From NCBI GenBank assembly GCA_963757125.1, contig CAVWQP010000009.1, positions 992,001 through 1,056,000 on the forward strand: 64,000 nucleotides of DNA. Reading direction: 5' to 3'. Each line of letters opens with the position of its first letter. Positions within the stretch are counted from its first letter, which is position 1. Below are positions 36,243 to 44,182 of this stretch, one piece after another. The notes under the pieces are model-generated. The model had not been told where the DNA came from. It saw nothing but the letters and a program-made list of their open reading frames with translations, and made no database searches. A program made the position numbers and the translations under genes. The DNA comes from CAVVSD01 sp963757125 (lineage in GTDB: Bacteria; Actinomycetota; Thermoleophilia; Solirubrobacterales; Solirubrobacteraceae).

Positions 36243-36332
36243 GAATCGATTCTCCTCCATCACGCGGTCGTCCACCATGGACGCGTCGTCCACATCGGCG
36301 CGGGCACTTGCATCGTTCGGCACAATTAGGTC

Positions 36333-36527
36333 ATGGCGGACGACTGGTTCCACCGCGAGGCGCGCGAACAACGCGTGCTGCTGCGGGTGCGCGAGCGGCT
36401 CGTGCAGGACAAGGCCGTGCGGGAGCGCACCTCGCTCCCGCACTTCGGTGGGCTGACGGCGGAGCGTGAGGCGCGCTACACGCGGCTGGTCGAGGCGGAG
36501 GACGCCGACCGCCGCCGTACCGCCTAG
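36333..36527 (+). CDS. Small hypothetical protein
   Basis: 64 highly charged residues (DDWFHREAREQRVLLRVRERL...), mostly helical, with SLPHFGGLTAEREARY in the middle. No recognised domain. It is divergent from the amine oxidase and overlaps the PPOX gene end by 4 nt. An AATTAG element just upstream could give a leaderless start. Confidence 0.5.
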   Translation: MADDWFHREAREQRVLLRVRERLVQDKAVRERTSLPHFGGLTAEREARYTRLVEAEDADRRRTA

Positions 36528-36919
36528 TGGCGGCCGACCTTCTCGACGCTCATGAGGAGCTGGACGCGATCGGCCTTGTCGGGCGGCGGCTGCTGGTCGG
36601 GGTTGCCGTAGCGGCGGCCGAGCGTGACGTAGAGCTCGCCCTCCGGGTCGGGGACGACCTCGACCAGCTTCCCGCGGACCTCGATGTACGTCTGTGGCTC
36701 GTCGGGGTCGAAGACCATGAGGCTCATGGTCGGGTTGTGCTGGAGGTTGCGGAACTTGGCCCGCTTCGTCGTGTGCGTGAAGCGCACGTGCTCGCCGTCG
36801 TACAGGAACCACATCGGGTTGACCTGGACGGTGTCGTCGGGGCGGACCGTCCCGAGGGCCGCGAACAGCGGCCGCTCGAGCAGCGGTGCGAGATCGCTTG
36901 GGATGTCCGTGTCGGGCAT
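36524..36919 (-). CDS. PPOX-class F420-dependent flavin/deazaflavin oxidoreductase
   Basis: 131 residues, split-barrel fold. The sequence order LFAALGTVRPDDTVQVNPMWFLYDGEHVRFTHTTKRAKFRNLQHNP is typical of the PPOX-class F420-dependent enzymes, followed by YIEVRGKLVEV. It should bind F420 or a flavin as a small cytoplasmic reductase; substrate unknown. The start is ATG 36919. It is 16 nt downstream of the alcohol dehydrogenase gene in the same direction. Confidence 0.87.
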   Translation of the reverse strand: MPDTDIPSDLAPLLERPLFAALGTVRPDDTVQVNPMWFLYDGEHVRFTHTTKRAKFRNLQHNPTMSLMVFDPDEPQTYIEVRGKLVEVVPDPEGELYVTLGRRYGNPDQQPPPDKADRVQLLMSVEKVGRH

Positions 36920-36935
36920 GCCAGCAGGCTACGTG

Positions 36936-37916
36936 TCATGGCACGACGACCGCGGCGCCGCTGAAGCGCCCGGCGCGCAGGTCCGCCAGCGCCTCGTTGA
37001 CGAGCTCCAGCGGGTACGTGCGCACGCGGGTCTCCACCGGGACCTCCGGGGCGAGGCGCAGGAACTCCTCGCCGTCGCGCCGCGTCAGGTTCGCGACGGA
37101 GCGCAGGACCCGCTCCTCCCACAGCTCGGTGTAGGGGAACGACGGGATGTCGCTCATGTGGATGCCGCCGCAGACGACGCTCCCGCCGGGCGCGACGGCG
37201 CGCAGCGCGAGCGGGACGAGGCCGCCGTCGGGCGCGAAGATGATCGCGGCGTCCAGCGGCTGCGGCGGAGCCGCGCCCGACGGGCCGGCCCACGTCGCGC
37301 CGAGCTCGCGCGCGAACGCCTGTGCGACGTCGTCGCCGTCGCGCGTGAACGCGTAGACCTCGCGGTCCTGCGCACGCGCCACCTGGACGAGGATGTGCGC
37401 GGCCGCACCGAAGCCGTACAGCCCGAGGCGCCGCGCGTCGCCGCACATCCGCAGGCAGCGGTAGCCGATGAGCCCCGCGCACAGCAGCGGGGCGGCCTGG
37501 TCGTCGGGGAAGCCGTCCGGGATCGGGAAGCAGAACCGCTCGTCGGCCACCGCGTACTCGGCGAACCCCCCGTCGATGTCGCGACCGGTGAAGCGCGCGC
37601 GGGGACAGAGGTTCTCGCGGCCGCTGCGGCAGTACGCGCACTCGCCGCACGTCCATCCGAGCCACGGGACACCGACGCGCCGGCCGTCGGACTCGACGCG
37701 GGCGACGATCTGGTGGCCGAGGACGCGCGGTGGATGCGCGATGTCGACCTCGCCGTCGAGGAGATGCAGGTCCGTGCGGCAGACGCCGCAGGCCAGCACC
37801 CGCAGCAGGAGCTGGCCCGGACCCGGCTCGGGCACGGCCACCTCCGCGAGCCGCAGTGGCGAGCCGACGCCCTCGAAGAGCATCGCCCGCATGCTGCGGC
37901 CCGCGTCGGCGGTCAT
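36936..37916 (-). CDS. Zinc-dependent alcohol dehydrogenase
   Basis: About 326 residues, medium-chain dehydrogenase fold. Catalytic zinc segment ACGVCRTDLHLLDG with VLGHQIVARVE, structural zinc lobe with four Cys (CGECAYCRSGRENLC), and a Rossmann core with LGLYGFGAAAHILVQVA. It interconverts alcohols and aldehydes with NAD(P). The start at 37916 lies 1 nt after the stop of the LPFTG gene; MRAMLFEGVG at 37892 is an alternative start. Confidence 0.88.
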   Translation of the reverse strand: MTADAGRSMRAMLFEGVGSPLRLAEVAVPEPGPGQLLLRVLACGVCRTDLHLLDGEVDIAHPPRVLGHQIVARVESDGRRVGVPWLGWTCGECAYCRSGRENLCPRARFTGRDIDGGFAEYAVADERFCFPIPDGFPDDQAAPLLCAGLIGYRCLRMCGDARRLGLYGFGAAAHILVQVARAQDREVYAFTRDGDDVAQAFARELGATWAGPSGAAPPQPLDAAIIFAPDGGLVPLALRAVAPGGSVVCGGIHMSDIPSFPYTELWEERVLRSVANLTRRDGEEFLRLAPEVPVETRVRTYPLELVNEALADLRAGRFSGAAVVVP

Positions 37917-37917
37917 G

Positions 37918-38520
37918 TCAGCGAGATTCGCGCATCCTCCGGCGCAGCACCAGGCCACCGGCGAGCGACGCGGCGCCCAGCAGGGCGATCACGCCGGCGT
38001 CGGCTCCGGTGAACGGCAGGGTCGCGGGGGCCGCGGCCTGGACCGGCTTGGCCGTCGCCGGCTTCGGGGACTCGGCCGTCTCGCCCTTGACCGCCCCCTG
38101 GGCGGGCGCGGGCGCCTCCTCGGTCTCGGCCGCCGGGGCGGGCGCGGCGGGGGTGACGACAGGTGCCGGTGCCGGCGCAGGGGCCGGTGCCGGTGCCGGC
38201 GCGGGTGCTGCCGCTGGGGCAGGAGCCGCGGCAGGCGCGGGAGCCGGGGCGGGCGCAGGCGCGGGCGCGGGTGCCGGTGCCGGTGCGGGTACTGGGACAG
38301 GCGTCGTCGTCGTCTCGGCCGGCGGCGGGGTCGGCACGGTCTGCGCCTCCGGAACGCACTGACCGCTGTCCGGCGGCGACTCGTGGGTGCCCGGCGGGCA
38401 GTACCACGCACCGGCCACCGCGGGCTGGAAGAGGACGGCCGCGAGCGCCATTGCTGGAACCGCGGCGGCTATGACGGCCATGCGTCGCAACGGCGACCGT
38501 CTCTGGGCGGGCTGGGTCAT
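37918..38520 (-). CDS. LPFTG-anchored Pro/Ala-rich surface protein (intact paralogue)
   Basis: 200 residues: Arg-rich signal peptide ending AVAGA, head WYCPPGTHESPPDSGQC, a Pro-Ala stalk of about 90 residues, then LPFTG with helix VIALLGAASLAGGLVL and tail RRRMRESR. It is exported and sortase-anchored. The head is identical over 17 residues to the frameshifted paralogue at 8360, and the same AAGGAGCACGG precedes both ATGs. The two Cys in the head may form a disulfide. Confidence 0.85.
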   Translation of the reverse strand: MTQPAQRRSPLRRMAVIAAAVPAMALAAVLFQPAVAGAWYCPPGTHESPPDSGQCVPEAQTVPTPPPAETTTTPVPVPAPAPAPAPAPAPAPAPAPAAAPAPAAAPAPAPAPAPAPAPAPVVTPAAPAPAAETEEAPAPAQGAVKGETAESPKPATAKPVQAAAPATLPFTGADAGVIALLGAASLAGGLVLRRRMRESR

Positions 38521-38632
38521 CCGTGCTCCTTGGGGATGGAGGGAACAACGAAGGCTATACACCAGATCGGCGGAGAACTCGTAACAGGTTTCCTGACTTT
38601 CTCTCGTGTGCACGCGGGTCTACGTTCGCGGC

Positions 38633-39061
38633 ATGCGATCCAACCGCTCGATTCCCGCGAGCACCGTCGTCCCCGTGCTCGTCTATCCGGACGTCCGCGC
38701 CGCGGTCGCGTGGCTGGGGGAGGCCTTCGACTTCGCGGAGCGGGTGCGGGTAGGCGAGGACCATCGTGCGCAGATGGCGGTCGGCGACGGCGCGGTGATC
38801 GTCGCCGACGTGGGCGGCGCCCGCACGCCGCCCGCCGGGGACGTCGCGACGCATCTCGTCATGGTGCGCATCGACGACGCCCGCCGGCACTGCGAGCGAT
38901 CGGTGGCCGCGGGCGCGCGCGTCGTCGATCCGCTCACCGACCACGTCTACGGCGAGCGGCAGTACACGGCCGTCGATCCGTGGGGTCACCGCTGGACGTT
39001 CTCCGAGACGCTCGAGGACACCGCGCCCGAGGACTGGGGCGGGATCGCGGTGACGGGCTGA
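38633..39061 (+). CDS. VOC-family (glyoxalase-like) protein
   Basis: 142 residues, paired beta-alpha-beta-beta-beta modules: VVPVLVYPDVRAAVAWLGEAFDF at the start, and DPWGHRWTFSE near the end as in the PhnB/glyoxalase-like subgroup. It could bind a metal and small ligand; no specific reaction can be named. ATG 38633 is used because it leads directly into the fold. The stop overlaps the next ATG (TGATG). Confidence 0.85.
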   Translation: MRSNRSIPASTVVPVLVYPDVRAAVAWLGEAFDFAERVRVGEDHRAQMAVGDGAVIVADVGGARTPPAGDVATHLVMVRIDDARRHCERSVAAGARVVDPLTDHVYGERQYTAVDPWGHRWTFSETLEDTAPEDWGGIAVTG

Positions 39062-39432
39062 TGCAGGTCCGCGTCGCCCGCCACACGGACCGCCTCGCCG
39101 AGGTGGTCGCCTTCTACCGAGACGGCCTGGGTCTGCGCGAGGCCGGCGGCTTCGAGGACCACGACGGCTACGACGGGGTCTTCCTCGCGATCCCGGGCAC
39201 GGGAGCGCACCTCGAGCTGACGACCGGCGGCGGGCACCGCGCCCCGGAACCGCACCCGGAGACGCTCCTCGTGCTCTACCTCGGCGACGACGCGGCGGTG
39301 CGCGCCGCCGCGGCGCGGCTCGGCGCCGATCCGGTCGCGCCGGCGAACCCGTACTGGGCGGAGCACGGCCTGACGTTCGAGGACCCGGACGGGTTCCGGG
39401 TCGTCCTCGTGCCCGAGGTCTGGAACGGCTGA
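39061..39432 (+). CDS. VOC-family (glyoxalase-like) protein
   Basis: 123 residues: RVARHTDRLAEVVAFYRDGLGL, LELTTGGGHRAPEPHPETLLVLYL, and FEDPDGFRVVLVPE. Candidate metal-ligand positions (His near the start, Glu in HLELT, Glu in VPEVW) resemble those of true glyoxalase/bleomycin-resistance folds. Translationally coupled to the preceding VOC gene. Confidence 0.87.
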   Translation: MQVRVARHTDRLAEVVAFYRDGLGLREAGGFEDHDGYDGVFLAIPGTGAHLELTTGGGHRAPEPHPETLLVLYLGDDAAVRAAAARLGADPVAPANPYWAEHGLTFEDPDGFRVVLVPEVWNG

Positions 39433-39451
39433 CCCCGGGTAGGCCGCAGCG

Positions 39452-39649
39452 ATGGACGACAAGGACACGAAGTACCGGGGCAGCGACGAGGTCGCCGAGG
39501 GCGCGGCGGAGGCCGCGCCGCCCGAGGCGCCGATCGGCGAGGACCTTCCCCGCGGCGACGGCCTGGCGACCGACGCCGGGACGAAGGACCCGCCGGACGA
39601 CGTGGGCGACGACAGCCCGCGCGGCGACGGCCTGGCCGACGACGCCTAG
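39452..39649 (+). CDS. Small acidic hypothetical protein
   Basis: 65 residues, strongly acidic and probably disordered; contains the near-repeat PRGDGLATDA / PRGDGLADDA. It follows the VOC pair by 19 nt. No known domain. Confidence 0.55.
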   Translation: MDDKDTKYRGSDEVAEGAAEAAPPEAPIGEDLPRGDGLATDAGTKDPPDDVGDDSPRGDGLADDA

Positions 39650-39663
39650 CCCGGACGGCGACG

Positions 39664-39698
39664 TGCACGTGCGCGCACGATCCGTGCGTGTACATGCA
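39664..39698. promoter_or_regulatory. Large imperfect palindrome upstream of EamA transporter
   Basis: Two 16-bp arms, TGCACGTGCGCGCACG and CGTGCGTGTACATGCA, separated by ATC, with three mismatches. Placed about 40 nt before the transporter ATG; it could be a TetR- or GntR-type operator, or alternatively a terminator of the preceding small gene. Confidence 0.4.
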
Positions 39699-39739
39699 AC
39701 GTCGCGACACCGGCCGCCGCGAACGTGCAGGATGCATCC

Positions 39740-40693
39740 ATGGCGGGAGGGGTCGAGGTCGTCCAGGGAACCGGTGCCGTGCGTCGTCGTGCCGAGGCGA
39801 CGGGCATCGGCATGGTCGCGTTCGCGGTCATCGTCTGGGGCTGCGTCGGCCGGGTCATCGCCGAGGGATCGCCGCACGCCGACCCGCTGATGCTCACGGG
39901 CCTGCGGGCTGCGCCTGCGGCCATCGTCCTCCTGATCGCCCTACCGCTGCTTCGCCGCCGCCTGCCGTCGACGCGGGACGTCTGGATCCGCACGGCGATC
40001 AGCGGCCTGCTGATGGTGACCTGGTTCCTCTACGGGCTCACCGAGTCGGTGGCCAAGGCGGGACCCGGCACGGCGATCGTCCTCCTGAGCACCTCGCCGT
40101 TCTTCATCATCCTGGCCGAGCGCTACGTCTACGGGAAGCGCGTGACCAGGGCGATGCTGCTGGGCATGGTGGTCGGCTTCGGCGGCATCGTCCTCATCGT
40201 GTCCGGGCAGCTCGGCGCGTCCCGCAACGCCGGCGAGATGCTCATCGGCATCGCACTGGCGATCTCCGCGGCCTTCGCCTGGTCGATGGGCACCCTCATC
40301 GTCGCCGACCAGATCAACCGGGATCCGGAGACGGACCTCGTCGGCCTGACGACCGGGCAGTACATGATCGGCGGCAGCGTCCTGCTCGTCCTCGCGTTCG
40401 CGATCGAGGGCCCTGGGGCTGCGGACTGGGACTCGACCACGCTGTGGGTCGTCGTCGCCTTCATCTCGATCGTGGCCTCGGCCCTCGCCACGATCGCCTA
40501 CTTCATCTCCCTTCGCTGGCTGGACCCCGCCGCGGTGACGACGTGGATGTTCCTGTCGCCCGTCGTCGCGGTGCTGCTCGAGGTCGTGCTCGGCAACGTG
40601 CCCAGCGCGCTCACGCTGCTCGGCATGGCGGTCACGATTGCCGGTGTCGCGGTCGTCAGCGCGGCGCCGCGGCCAGCCGAGCCAGCCGGCTGA
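39740..40693 (+). CDS. EamA/DMT-superfamily permease
   Basis: 317 residues with ten hydrophobic helices in two EamA repeats (GMVAFAVIVWGCVG ... ; MLIGIALAISAAFAWSMGTLI ...). The last helices contain TTWMFLSPVVAVLLEVVLG, a strong EamA signature. It exports or imports a small metabolite; substrate unknown. ATG 39740 is preferred to the GTG at 39725. Its 3' end overlaps the convergent small gene by 38 nt. Confidence 0.88.
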   Translation: MAGGVEVVQGTGAVRRRAEATGIGMVAFAVIVWGCVGRVIAEGSPHADPLMLTGLRAAPAAIVLLIALPLLRRRLPSTRDVWIRTAISGLLMVTWFLYGLTESVAKAGPGTAIVLLSTSPFFIILAERYVYGKRVTRAMLLGMVVGFGGIVLIVSGQLGASRNAGEMLIGIALAISAAFAWSMGTLIVADQINRDPETDLVGLTTGQYMIGGSVLLVLAFAIEGPGAADWDSTTLWVVVAFISIVASALATIAYFISLRWLDPAAVTTWMFLSPVVAVLLEVVLGNVPSALTLLGMAVTIAGVAVVSAAPRPAEPAG

Positions 40694-40868
40694 ACGGGCG
40701 GACCGTGCGCGCCTCCGCGAGGCGCCGCTGACGGATCTCCGCGCGGACCGCATGGCTCTCGTCGCGCAGGTCCTCGGACTGCCCGAGCGTGTACAGCAGG
40801 AGCCCACGCAGGAGCTCCGAGCGGAGCATCTTGAGTCGTGCGTCGGCGACCGCGCGGTTGGGGGCCAT
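40656..40868 (-). CDS. Small helical hypothetical protein
   Basis: 70 residues, Arg- and Leu-rich helices (MLRSELLRGLLLYTLGQSEDLRDESHAVRAEIRQRRLAEA). TAGACC just upstream of the ATG could give a leaderless mRNA. Function unknown. Confidence 0.45.
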   Translation of the reverse strand: MAPNRAVADARLKMLRSELLRGLLLYTLGQSEDLRDESHAVRAEIRQRRLAEARTVRPFSRLARLAAAPR

Positions 40869-40939
40869 GGCGATGGTCTACCCGGCCCCGGGGGCAAGCG
40901 CTCGGGGTAGTGATGTTGCAATACAACCCACCCCGTTCA

Positions 40940-41020
40940 AGTTCCCTCAGCAGGTGCCGATGAGCTTGGTGCAGGGTGGCAAGGACGCCTCCCAGGCAGG
41001 GAAGCTTTCAAATGGGAACT
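40940..41020 (+). ncRNA. Candidate structured RNA, class unknown
   Basis: Nested complementary segments: AGTTCCC (40940-40946) with GGGAACT (41014-41020); inside it AGCTT (40963-40967) with AAGCT (41002-41006); inside that a hairpin GGGTGGC/GCCTCCC (40974-40980 / 40987-40993, one mismatch, loop AAGGAC). A strong hairpin (41025-41050) follows at once. No coding gene occupies the plus strand here. I do not recognise it as a known riboswitch, SRP RNA, tmRNA or 6S RNA. Confidence 0.35.
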
Positions 41021-41024
41021 CGCG

Positions 41025-41050
41025 GGGCCCAGGGCACGAAGCCCGGGCCC
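41025..41050. terminator. Hairpin terminator (10 bp, one bulge)
   Basis: GGGCCC-A-GGGC pairs with GCCC-GGGCCC across loop ACGAA; TGTTCTCGTT follows on the plus strand. It can end the candidate RNA and, on the other strand, the ABC exporter operon. Confidence 0.65.
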
Positions 41051-41072
41051 TGTTCTCGTTGCTGGGGTCGTC

Positions 41073-41843
41073 TCAGCCCGCCGCCTCGGCGCTGCGCAGT
41101 CCGCGCACCGCCCAGACGGCGAAGAGGACCACGAGCCCCAGTGCGACCCCCGCGGCGAGCGGCAGGTCCGCGTGCTCGCCCGAGATGAAGTCGCGACCGG
41201 TCTCCAGCAGCGGCGTCACCGGGTTGACGTGCGCGACGGTCTTCACCCAGCCGGTGAGCAGCGCGAGCGGCACGTACACCGGCGCGATGAACAGCAGGAT
41301 GAAGACCGGCATCTGCATCGCGGGGCCGGCCTGGATCGTGCGCAGCCGCATGGCGACCCCGGCCGAGAACAGCGCCGACGCGAGCGCCGCCGCCACGGCG
41401 AGCGCCACGAGCCCGACGACGCCCAGCGCGCCTCCGTCGACCTGCATGCCGCCGATGAGCGCGACGACGAAGAGCAGCACCCCGGTCAGCAGCGCGCGCA
41501 CGAGCGCGCCGAGCGCGTAGCCGGCGAGGATGCCGAGGCGGTTCGGCGCGGCGAGCATGAGCCGCCGGCTGAACCCGTTCTCGAAGTCGGCGGCGATCCC
41601 GAAGCCGGTGAAGACGCCGCCGAACGCCGAGGACTGCAGGAACACGAAGACGAACTGGAACGCCGTGTAGCCCGACGGGAAGTCGAAGCCCGGCACGCGC
41701 GAGACCGACGACAGGCCGCCCGCGAACGCGATGAAGAAGAACAGCGGGAACGCCAGCGACGGGAAGAGCAGGCTGGGGGTCGTCGCGTACTTCTTCAGCA
41801 TCCGCCACGCGATCGCCACGGCGACGTCGGTGAAGCGCCTCAT
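41073..41843 (-). CDS. ABC-2 type exporter permease (second)
   Basis: 256 residues, six helices; the ABC-2 pattern is clear: FPSLAFPLFFFIAFAGGLS, ENGFSRRLMLAAPNRLGILAGYALGALV (the conserved cytoplasmic helix), and HVNPVTPLLETGRDFISGE near the end. The ATG overlaps the previous permease stop (ATGA). With its paralogue it forms the membrane channel of the exporter. Confidence 0.9.
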   Translation of the reverse strand: MRRFTDVAVAIAWRMLKKYATTPSLLFPSLAFPLFFFIAFAGGLSSVSRVPGFDFPSGYTAFQFVFVFLQSSAFGGVFTGFGIAADFENGFSRRLMLAAPNRLGILAGYALGALVRALLTGVLLFVVALIGGMQVDGGALGVVGLVALAVAAALASALFSAGVAMRLRTIQAGPAMQMPVFILLFIAPVYVPLALLTGWVKTVAHVNPVTPLLETGRDFISGEHADLPLAAGVALGLVVLFAVWAVRGLRSAEAAG

Positions 41844-42622
41844 GTGCGCACCAGCCGCGTCCGCAGCGCCTGCGAGGCCCCGGCGATCCCGAGCGCGACG
41901 ATGAGGATCGCGAAGCCGAACCCGAGGGCCAGCGCCCTGCCGTCCCACCCGTAGATGATGAACGAGCGGATCCCCTCGATCAGGTACGAGAGCGGGTTGT
42001 ACGTCGCGATCGTCCGGAACCACTCGTGGTCGATCAGCGGCCGCGGGAGGCTCGACGAGGAGAGGAACAGCAGCACGAAGAACAGGGGGAAGAACCCCTG
42101 CACGGCCTCCGCGGAGCCGGAGCGCAGGCCGATGAGGGCCCCGAGGGCGGCGAAGCCCAGGGCGATGAGCATCGCCAGCGCCAGCAGCGCGACGACGCCG
42201 CCGGGGCCCGCCTTGACGTGCAGCCCCGCCAGGAAGCCGACGCCGAGGTAGATCAGCGCGGAGAAGAACGCGACGACGATGACGCCGGTGAGCTGGCCGA
42301 TGAGCAGCGCGGGCCGCTGCATCGGGGTCATCGCGAGGCGCCGCAGGAACCCGGTCTCCACGTCGCGCGCGAGCGCGCTGCCTGCGTTGATCATCGCGAA
42401 CAGCGCGCCCTGGATGAACGCCACGGCGATCGCGAAGTCGACGTAGTTGTCGGTCGGGAAGCCGGGGATCCTCGTCGCGGCCTGCAGGCCGGAGGAGTTC
42501 ACCGCCACGAGGACGAGCGGGAACAGGATCGGCGGCACGATGAGCAGGGGCTGGCTCAGCGTCTGCACGATCGAGCGGCGCGCGAGCTCGGCGACCTGCA
42601 CGCGCAGCGGCGTCGCGTTCAT
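41840..42622 (-). CDS. ABC-2 type exporter permease (first)
   Basis: 260 residues, six helices: VPPILFPLVLVAVNSSGL, ETGFLRRLAMTPMQRPALLIGQL, FFPLFFVLLFLSSSSLPRPLI, TYNPLSYLIEGIRSFIIYG. Similar to DrrB-like permeases. The start ATG 42622 overlaps the ATPase stop (ATGA). Confidence 0.9.
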   Translation of the reverse strand: MNATPLRVQVAELARRSIVQTLSQPLLIVPPILFPLVLVAVNSSGLQAATRIPGFPTDNYVDFAIAVAFIQGALFAMINAGSALARDVETGFLRRLAMTPMQRPALLIGQLTGVIVVAFFSALIYLGVGFLAGLHVKAGPGGVVALLALAMLIALGFAALGALIGLRSGSAEAVQGFFPLFFVLLFLSSSSLPRPLIDHEWFRTIATYNPLSYLIEGIRSFIIYGWDGRALALGFGFAILIVALGIAGASQALRTRLVRT

Positions 42623-43587
42623 GCGGCGACGGCCTCGTCGTCCTCCTCGAGCTTGCGGCCCGTCTTGGACAGGAACACGTCGTCGAGCGTGGGGGCGTGC
42701 AGCTGGAAGTCGCGGACCGCGAGACCCTCGGCGTCGAGGGCGCGGACGACGTCGGCCAGCGCCTCGGCGCCGCCGTGCAGCCGGACCGCCGCTGTGCCGG
42801 GCGGCGCGGCCGTGGCGGTGCCGAACCGCGTGAGCACCTCGGCGACGCGCGCGCGGTCGTCCGGCTCGGTCGGGACGAGCTCGAGCGTCGGGCGCCCGAT
42901 CTCGGCCTTCAGCGCGTCCGGCGTGCCGGTCGCGACGATGCGCCCGCGATCGATGATCCCGATGCGGTCGGCGAGGACGTCGGCCTCCTCGAGGTACTGC
43001 GTGGTGAGGAAGACGGTGACGCCGTCCTCGCGGGCGAGGCGGGCGACCTCCTCCCACAGCTCCGAGCGGCTCTGCGGATCGAGGCCGGTCGTCGGCTCGT
43101 CGAGGAAGAGGATGCGGGGGCGGTGGACGAGCGCGAGCGCGAGGTCCAGGCGGCGCTTCATGCCGCCGGAGTAGCCGCCCACCTTGCGGTCCGCCGCGTC
43201 GAGCAGCCCGACCCGCTCGAGCAGCGCGTCTCCGCGGGTGCGGCGCTCGCCGCGGGGGAGGCCCTGGAGCGTCGTCTGCAGCCGCATGTGGTCGCGGCCG
43301 GTGAGCAGCGGATCAAGCGCGGCCTCCTGCAGCGCGGCGCCGATGGACGCCCGGACGGCCGGGCCCTCGCGCACGATGTCGTGGCCCGCCACGCGGGCCG
43401 TCCCTGAGGTCGGCGGCAGCAGCGTGGTGAGGATGAGCACCGTCGTCGACTTCCCCGCGCCGTTGGGCCCCAGGAAGCCGTAGATCTCGCCGGGGGAGAC
43501 GCGCAGGTCGATGCCGTCCACCGCGCGCGGGCCGTTCTTGAACTCCCGGACGAGGTTCTCGACCTCGATCCCGTCGTTGGCCTGCAC
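42619..43587 (-). CDS. ABC transporter ATP-binding protein, DrrA type
   Basis: 322 residues: Walker A GPNGAGKS, signature GGYSGGMKRRLDLALAL, Walker B RILFLDEPTTGLD, His-loop LTTQYLEEADVLADR, then a C-terminal DrrA-like domain (PTLELVPTEPDDRARVAEVL). It powers export of a drug or lipid with the two permeases. GTG 43587 shares one base with the upstream stop (TAGTG). Confidence 0.93.
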   Translation of the reverse strand: MQANDGIEVENLVREFKNGPRAVDGIDLRVSPGEIYGFLGPNGAGKSTTVLILTTLLPPTSGTARVAGHDIVREGPAVRASIGAALQEAALDPLLTGRDHMRLQTTLQGLPRGERRTRGDALLERVGLLDAADRKVGGYSGGMKRRLDLALALVHRPRILFLDEPTTGLDPQSRSELWEEVARLAREDGVTVFLTTQYLEEADVLADRIGIIDRGRIVATGTPDALKAEIGRPTLELVPTEPDDRARVAEVLTRFGTATAAPPGTAAVRLHGGAEALADVVRALDAEGLAVRDFQLHAPTLDDVFLSKTGRKLEEDDEAVAA

Positions 43588-44141
43588 TAGCGCCCTGCGC
43601 CGGGCTGCCAGAGCGGCTCGTCGCCGTCGTTGGCGCCGCGCGCGAGGATGAACAGCAGGTCCGAGAGGCGGTTGAGGTAGCGGATGACGTCGGGCGTCGC
43701 GTCCTGCACCTCGAGCGCGCGCCGCTCCGCGCGCCGGCAGACCGTGCGGCAGACGTGCAGCTGCGCGGCGGCGCGTGTGCCGCCGGGCAGGACGAAGGAC
43801 TTCAGCGGCTCGAGCGTGTCGTTGACCTCGTCGCAGCGCTCCTCCAGCCACGCGACCTGCGCGGGCACGACGCGCAGCCGGTCGCGCTGATTCGACTCCC
43901 GCCCACCCGGCACGGCGAGGTCGGCTCCGAGGTCGAACAGGTCGTTCTGGATCCGGCGCAACCAGGCCGCGTAGGCGTCCGGCAGGCCGTCGGTCGCGAG
44001 CGCGACCCCGAGCTGCGCGTTGAGCTCGTCGACGTCTCCGTAGGCCTCGATCCGGGGGTGCGTCTTGGGCACCCGGCTCATGTCGCCGAGGTGGGTCTCG
44101 CCCCCGTCGCCGTGGCGCGTGTAGATGCGGGTGAGGTTCAC
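43587..44141 (-). CDS. Cob(I)yrinic acid a,c-diamide adenosyltransferase (PduO type)
   Basis: 184 residues, five-helix bundle. ATP-binding N-terminus LTRIYTRHGDGGETHLGD, then RIEAYGDVDELNAQLGVAL, and the C-terminal VCRRAERRALEV and YLNRLSDLLFILAR motifs. It transfers the adenosyl group from ATP to cobalamin. The start is a GTG: 44141 is chosen because the fold begins there (44147 is possible). It is translationally coupled to an ABC exporter, an unexpected pairing, and divergent from a DUF4430-like lipoprotein. Confidence 0.9.
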   Translation of the reverse strand: MNLTRIYTRHGDGGETHLGDMSRVPKTHPRIEAYGDVDELNAQLGVALATDGLPDAYAAWLRRIQNDLFDLGADLAVPGGRESNQRDRLRVVPAQVAWLEERCDEVNDTLEPLKSFVLPGGTRAAAQLHVCRTVCRRAERRALEVQDATPDVIRYLNRLSDLLFILARGANDGDEPLWQPGAGR

Positions 44142-44182
44142 GGGCACGCGAGATTCACTGTGGCACACTCGGACGCGTCCCG

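Noticed and set aside
34827..36329. 500-codon plus-strand frame opposite the amine oxidase
   Set aside because: Mirror image of the amine oxidase codons, no domain, no ribosome site.
38100..38330. Short-period GC repeats that might be a CRISPR or VNTR
   Set aside because: They encode the Pro-Ala stalk of the LPFTG protein; units are 6 bp-like codon repeats without spacers.
40940..41020. Assignment of the nested RNA to SRP RNA, tmRNA, 6S or a known riboswitch
   Set aside because: None of the conserved core sequences of those classes is present; kept as unclassified.
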